From: Methylohalomonas sp034521715
Lineage (GTDB): Bacteria > Pseudomonadota > Gammaproteobacteria > Methylohalomonadales > Methylohalomonadaceae
Length of the DNA: 64,000 nucleotides
Reading direction: 5' to 3'
Assembly: GCA_034521715.1 (NCBI GenBank)
Contig: JAXHLY010000004.1
Location: 434,001 to 498,000, forward strand
Below, one piece after another: positions 61,130-64,000 of this stretch. The notes beneath the pieces are model-generated. The model searched no databases. It was not told where the DNA came from and saw only the letters and a list, made by a program, of their open reading frames with translations. Positions within the stretch are counted from its first letter, which is position 1. Each line of letters opens with the position of its first letter. Both the position numbers and the translations under genes were made by a program.

Positions 61130-62065
61130 TCATTCCTGGCGATTATTGTCGTTATCGTCATCATCGACCGGCCCGACTGTATGGCCATGCCGCAGCCAGG
61201 CATCGGCAAAGCCCATGCTGGCCACGAACAGGATAAACTGCGGCAACAGCAGCAGAAGCGCGTACATCAGCCACAGCCAGTGCACCGCCCAGCCCCGTAC
61301 CTTGACCTGCAAATGGCACAGTGCCAGTCCCTGGAACAGAAACAGGGTCATGGCAATGAAAACCATATCCTTGAGCCAGCCGGCCAACCGGTTATCCAGC
61401 AGTATCGCCCCGGCCAGTGCACCCACCGTGGCGACGACCAGCCAGCGCGGCAACAACAGCGCGCGAAACTCGGCACCGAAACCGCCGGGATTGTACAGCA
61501 GTGCCTGGGCCCAGCGTGCCAGCATGACCGTGACCACCAGGCTGAATACCAGGCCCGCCGCGATCATGCCGTTGACGAACGGCAACAAACCTTCCATTAA
61601 CTGCCCGGCAGACAGATCCGGCCGGTTCGTGAGCATCTGCTCCAGTACCGGTTCCAGCTGCTGCCGCCACCACTCATCCACATCGGCGACGGTGATGCGC
61701 AGCATGGCGACATAGCCGGCCACCACTGCCGCGGCACACAGCAGCATTACCGCCTGTGATTCGCTGCGGCGCAGACTGGTTGCACAGAAAACCACCGGCA
61801 GCCAGATCCCGAGCACCAGGCTGATGGCCAGAAGCGGCTGTACACCCAGTAGCAGCAGCCCCAGTACCAGCACCAGCAGGCTGCCGAGCATCACCTGAAT
61901 ACCGGCCACCGGACCGATGCGCAGGGTCACCAGCGCCACCGGCACACCACTGAACAAATAGGCCGCCGGCGGAATCACCAGCGACAGGAAGCCGAACAGG
62001 CTGGTGACGGCAATCGCCTGCATGCGGCCACCGAGGATATAGCCGGCAAGCGCGCGCATGATCAA
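61130..62065 (-). CDS. DUF2232/YybS-like membrane protein
   Basis: About 309-311 residues, eight or so hydrophobic segments, and an Asp-rich cytoplasmic tail (VDDDDNDNNRQE). A multi-spanning protein of this family often sits between rpsR and rplI in gammaproteobacteria; function unknown. The second ATG (62059, MRALAGYILGG) is the likelier start. Confidence 0.85.
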   Translation of the reverse strand: MIMRALAGYILGGRMQAIAVTSLFGFLSLVIPPAAYLFSGVPVALVTLRIGPVAGIQVMLGSLLVLVLGLLLLGVQPLLAISLVLGIWLPVVFCATSLRRSESQAVMLLCAAAVVAGYVAMLRITVADVDEWWRQQLEPVLEQMLTNRPDLSAGQLMEGLLPFVNGMIAAGLVFSLVVTVMLARWAQALLYNPGGFGAEFRALLLPRWLVVATVGALAGAILLDNRLAGWLKDMVFIAMTLFLFQGLALCHLQVKVRGWAVHWLWLMYALLLLLPQFILFVASMGFADAWLRHGHTVGPVDDDDNDNNRQE

Positions 62066-62209
62066 TAAAACCCTGAATCGGCCATCATTGCGGGAACGCG
62101 GTCATCAGCCGCGGGCGCAGCCTGGCGAAACGCAGCAATTCCCTGGGCGCTTGAAAACCGGTGGCCCGGGATTGCCTGTTTCGCAATGACCGCCTGATTC
62201 CAGGCCTTG

Positions 62210-62434
62210 TCAGTGTGAATCGCTGTAAGGCAGTAATGCCAGAAAACGCGCCCGCTTGATGGCGGTGGACAATTGCCGCTGGTACCTGGCATTGGTCCCG
62301 GAGATCCGGCTCGGCACGATCTTGCCGGTCTCGGTAATGTAATTCTTCAGCGTGTTGATGTCCTTGTAATCAATTTCCTTGACGCCCTCGGCCGTGAAAC
62401 GGCAAAAACGCTTGCGACGGAAGTAACGGCTCAT
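62210..62434 (-). CDS. rpsR: Ribosomal protein bS18
   Basis: 74 residues, RKRFCRFTAEGVKEIDYKD and TNARYQRQLSTAIKRARFLA; full length. Follows rpsF. Confidence 0.97.
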   Translation of the reverse strand: MSRYFRRKRFCRFTAEGVKEIDYKDINTLKNYITETGKIVPSRISGTNARYQRQLSTAIKRARFLALLPYSDSH

Positions 62435-62468
62435 GATTGATTCCTCTCAAGAATGCGGATTCGTTGTA

Positions 62469-62936
62469 TTACGCCGGGCCGGCGGTTTCCGGTTCGGCTT
62501 CTTCACCGGTTATCTCGCCGTCAGTGTCATCATCGCTGTGATCGGCGACGCTGTCGTCGCTGGTGCGATCACCACGACTGTCGTCACGATCGTCGCGGTC
62601 GCCGGATTCTTCCTCGTCCCGACCCCTGATGAGCGGTGACGGCTCGGTGACGGCTTCATCCTTCTTGACAACGAGATTGCGGATAACCGCATCATTGAAC
62701 CGGAAGGCACTGGTCAATTCATCCAGCACCTCGCGACTGCATTCGATGTTCATGAGCACGTAATGTGCCTTGTGAACCTTGTTGATGGGATAGGACAGCT
62801 GCCGACGGCCCCAGTCTTCCAGACGGTGTATCCTGCCGTCCTTGGCCTCGATCATCCCGCGGTAGCGTTCGATCATGGCCGGCACCTGTTCACTCTGGTC
62901 CGGGTGGACCAGAAAGACGATCTCGTAATGACGCAT
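62469..62936 (-). CDS. rpsF: Ribosomal protein bS6 with a long acidic tail
   Basis: S6 pairs with S18 in the small-subunit platform. 155 residues; the core (MRHYEIVFLVHPDQSEQV to LVVKKDEAV) is normal. About 50 C-terminal residues are almost entirely Asp/Glu/Ser/Arg (EEESGDRDDRDDSRGD and following), longer than most S6 tails. Confidence 0.96.
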   Translation of the reverse strand: MRHYEIVFLVHPDQSEQVPAMIERYRGMIEAKDGRIHRLEDWGRRQLSYPINKVHKAHYVLMNIECSREVLDELTSAFRFNDAVIRNLVVKKDEAVTEPSPLIRGRDEEESGDRDDRDDSRGDRTSDDSVADHSDDDTDGEITGEEAEPETAGPA

Positions 62937-63326
62937 TGTATATCCTCTCGGGTTGCAGCCGCCTGACGGACAGTGCGGCGAGGTTCAGATACTGCGGAAA
63001 GGCGGCAATTCTAGGCAAACCGGCGGGTTAAAGCAAATGCGGCCAGTGAAACGTGAATCGTGGGAGCGCAGCTTGCTGCGCGAATACCCGGACCCCGCAT
63101 TCGCCCGGCTAGCCGGGCTCCTACCAAAAAACGGCATACGAGCGAGAGAAACGCGGGCTGCTGCCCTTGCCGCGCACCATTCCAGAGCGTTCGCGGTTCG
63201 GCCAGGACACTGATTTCCTGGCGGGAATTTGCATGGTTTGGCCCTGGGGGCGGCAGGGCAGTTGTGGAAGCTGAACAATCGTAAGTAGCTCTCGCCTTTC
63301 ACCTTTCACGATTCACGATTCACGAT
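62937..63326. other. Repeat-bearing intergenic region between rlmB and rpsF
   Basis: No gene. Holds heptamers (63042-63060), an inverted REP hairpin pair (63061-63124) and a heptamer array (63297-63339) reaching into the rlmB 3' end. The promoter of the rpsF operon should be near the right or middle part, but I could not identify it. Confidence 0.65.
63061..63124. repeat. REP-type hairpin pair, inverted orientation
   Basis: gcgcagcttgctgcgc and cccggctagccggg with flanking gggag and ctcctacc; the fourth full copy of the pair in the window. Confidence 0.8.
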
Positions 63327-64000
63327 TCACATTTCACTTCTACGCCGCTGCCTCAACGCCTCAAACAGGCAAATGCCGGTCGCCACCGATACGTTCAGGC
63401 TCTCCATGCCGCCGGCCATGGGAATATTGGCCAGGTAATCACAGTGTTCGCGGGTCAGGCGCCTGAGGCCGCTGCCCTCGGCGCCCATGACGATGGCCAG
63501 CGGCCGGTTCAGGTCGGTGTCGTAGAGGCTGGCAGGGGCATCGGCGCTACAGCCCACCAGCCATACGCCGGCCTTTTGCATGGCCTCGAGGCTGCGGGCC
63601 AGGTTCGTGACCCGCAGCAGCGGCACGATTTCGGCACCGCCGCAGGCAACCTTGCGCACGGTCTCGTTCATGCCCACGGCGCGGTCGCGCGGGATCACCA
63701 CGGCGGTCGCGCCGGCGGCCGCGGCCGTGCGCAGGCAGGCACCGAGATTATGCGGGTCCTGGACGCCATCCAGCGCCACGAACAGCGGCATGTCGGTCGC
63801 CGCCAGCAGGTCCTCCAGGCCGAACGGGTCCTCGGCCGGCCGGCGGCTGCGCAGGATCACGCCCTGGTGCACACCGTCACCGCTCAGCTTGTCGAGCGTC
63901 GCCGTATTGGCGCGGTGCGTGGCCACCCCCTGCCGGCGCAGCGTTTCCTGGATATCATTCAGGGCATCACTGCTCGCGGAATCCTGTATCCAGGCCTCGA
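63327..64000 (-). CDS. rlmB: 23S rRNA (guanosine-2'-O-)-methyltransferase RlmB, N-terminus off the window
   Basis: SpoU-family (SPOUT fold) enzyme that methylates 23S rRNA G2251. Motif 1 PHNLGACLRTAAAAGA, motif 2 AIVMGAEGSGLRRLT, and motif 3 IPMAGGMESLNVSVATGICLFEALRQ are intact. The frame stays open to position 64000, with the substrate-binding domain (LDKLSGDGVHQGV before the linker) partly included, so an internal GTG at 63926 is not the start. The last residues (RSEM) and the stop come from a heptamer repeat. Upstream of rpsF, as usual. Confidence 0.95.
   Translation of the reverse strand, partial: EAWIQDSASSDALNDIQETLRRQGVATHRANTATLDKLSGDGVHQGVILRSRRPAEDPFGLEDLLAATDMPLFVALDGVQDPHNLGACLRTAAAAGATAVVIPRDRAVGMNETVRKVACGGAEIVPLLRVTNLARSLEAMQKAGVWLVGCSADAPASLYDTDLNRPLAIVMGAEGSGLRRLTREHCDYLANIPMAGGMESLNVSVATGICLFEALRQRRRSEM

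Overview
The window comes from a GC-rich gammaproteobacterial chromosome. The evidence is the block rlmB-rpsF-rpsR-(DUF2232)-rplI-dnaB-alr-radA, the ffh/ypjD/yfjD-type neighbourhood known from enterics, SdhE and YgfZ, MlaA, UbiG and DsbB. I see no marker that fixes the genus. A free-living, possibly sulfur-oxidiser-related lineage (Chromatiales-like) is a guess from gene content and REP-type repeats, not a demonstration.

Layout. 1-14.5 kb (minus strand): a giant two-partner secretion (TPS) exoprotein, whose 3' end runs off the left edge, with its outer-membrane transporter TpsB upstream. 14.7-15.7 kb (minus): a membrane-anchored parvulin that may chaperone the exoprotein. 16.0-23.0 kb (plus): a signalling island of an adenylate cyclase-FHA fusion, a PP2C phosphatase, a very large Ser/Thr kinase with a C-terminal FGE/SUMF1-like domain, and a small one-TM protein. 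23.0-23.6 kb: a higher-order tandem repeat. 23.7-27.5 kb: mlaA, then overlapping ubiG-gph-squalene-synthase-like genes, then ygfX-like. 27.6-33 kb: a complex II operon with its assembly factors (SdhAF4-like, sdhCDAB, sdhE, ygfZ). 32.9-35.0 kb: aguA-aguB for agmatine to putrescine. 35.2-37.5 kb: a YheT hydrolase, dsbB and an HU protein. 37.6-45.7 kb: an ABC-2 exporter, maeB, ffh, ypjD and a yfjD-type CBS protein. 46-53 kb: a PtsI/PtsP-like enzyme I divergent from an RND pump plus adaptor. 53-55.6 kb: DUF992, a small protein and a PAS-GAF-GGDEF cyclase. 55.6-64 kb: radA, alr, dnaB with an intein, rplI, DUF2232, rpsR, rpsF, and rlmB (partial at the right edge).

The most striking item is a 349-residue intein splitting the DnaB P-loop between K and T. 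It starts with Ala and carries the Trp/Cys/Thr residues of class 3 inteins plus two intact LAGLIDADG motifs. Other points of interest are the kinase/cyclase/phosphatase island; the TPS exoprotein with RTX-like repeats and a REP-type palindrome translated in frame; and an unusually rich repeat landscape (GATTCAC heptamer arrays that often supply the stop codon of the preceding gene, GTAGGAGC-type REP pairs, MITE-like palindromes flanked by TTAG, a 55/140-bp array and an octamer array).

Caution: at least ten single-base frameshifts occur, including two in ffh and one in sdhA, which should be essential or nearly so. I read most of them as residual sequence errors rather than pseudogenes. Affected genes are reported as whole loci. 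No rRNA, tRNA, CRISPR array or intact transposase was recognised.
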